A stretch of 5,551 bases of DNA, from NCBI GenBank assembly GCA_009702955.1, contig WLHA01000106.1, positions 1 through 5,551 on the forward strand, read 5' to 3'. This document shows, one piece after another, positions 5,359 through 5,551 of the stretch. A program made the translations under genes and the position numbers. Numbering within the stretch: position 1 is the first letter of the stretch; every line of letters begins with the position of its first letter. Source of the DNA: Actinomycetota bacterium (GTDB taxonomy: Bacteria > Actinomycetota > Acidimicrobiia > IMCC26256). The notes below the pieces were generated by a model. That model saw nothing but the letters and a program-made list of their open reading frames with translations. It was not told the DNA's origin and ran no database searches.

Positions 5359-5551
5359 GTGAAGCTAAAGAAGTTCCCCGTAGAACTGATCGCTATACCT
5401 ATGTATTTCGCGACTATCGAGATCGAGCGTCGGTGGATGAAGAAGCACGCTGAGGAGCGCGGGCTGCGTGGTTACAACAAAGCAGATGCCAAGACCAGTC
5501 TCGCGATGGGGAGCGCGAGCGTTGTAGTGAAATTCGCGATGGCCCCATTGC
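5359..5551 (+). CDS. Sterol desaturase / fatty acid hydroxylase family protein, 5' part only
   Basis: A GTG start behind an ideal ribosome binding site opens a frame that runs off the window end after 64 codons. The product has a basic start (MKLKKF), a first hydrophobic stretch (about 7-19), a charged linker (EIERRWMKKHAEERG, 21-35), then GYNKADAKTSLAMG at 38-51 leading into a second hydrophobic segment. The pattern 'ELxxIP...E......GY...D...SLAMG' is how many bacterial members of the fatty acid hydroxylase superfamily (PF04116) begin. Those enzymes are di-iron, membrane-embedded oxygenases; their histidine clusters would lie beyond the window, so catalytic competence cannot be judged. Substrate unknown: lipid or carotenoid hydroxylation are options. 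It probably shares a transcript with the DoxX gene. Confidence 0.72.
   Translation, partial: MKLKKFPVELIAIPMYFATIEIERRWMKKHAEERGLRGYNKADAKTSLAMGSASVVVKFAMAPL

Overview
The window looks like actinobacterial chromosome of moderate GC (a little above half by eye). This rests on three things: a pentapeptide-repeat surface protein with the 'LPxxW ... GYLxGP' spacer module that I associate with Actinomycetota, a DUF2142 polytopic membrane protein, and start sites that fit leaderless transcription. A small-genome aquatic Microbacteriaceae-type host is my guess. It is inference, not demonstrated. No plasmid, phage, transposase, CRISPR or rRNA/tRNA feature is convincing.

Layout: 1-88 is the short downstream flank of the first gene. 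89-2197 (minus) encodes a 702-residue membrane-anchored pentapeptide-repeat protein whose central part alternates short pentapeptide blocks with eight copies of a Trp/Tyr-containing spacer. 2198-2923 is a long gap (726 bp) between two divergently transcribed genes. It holds several small perfect inverted repeats and, on the minus strand, what may be the 3' end of a decayed gene followed by a terminator-like hairpin. 2924-4525 (plus) encodes a 533-residue DUF2142 protein, probably of the GT-C glycosyltransferase type. 4526-4859 is a second gap with a possible 59-codon ORF. 4860-5294 (plus) encodes a four-helix DoxX-family protein. 5359 to the end is the start of a sterol desaturase/fatty acid hydroxylase family gene, cut by the window edge.

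How they fit together: all four proteins are predicted to sit in or on the membrane. The divergent pair (surface repeat protein and putative glycosyltransferase) could both serve the cell envelope, but the sequence shows no direct functional link. The DoxX and hydroxylase genes are co-oriented with a 64-bp gap and may be co-transcribed. The DoxX start fits a leaderless mRNA, whereas the hydroxylase has a strong Shine-Dalgarno sequence. I see no clear new multi-gene system. The most distinctive items are the interleaved repeat architecture of the first gene and the structured, possibly gene-remnant-bearing 726-bp gap.
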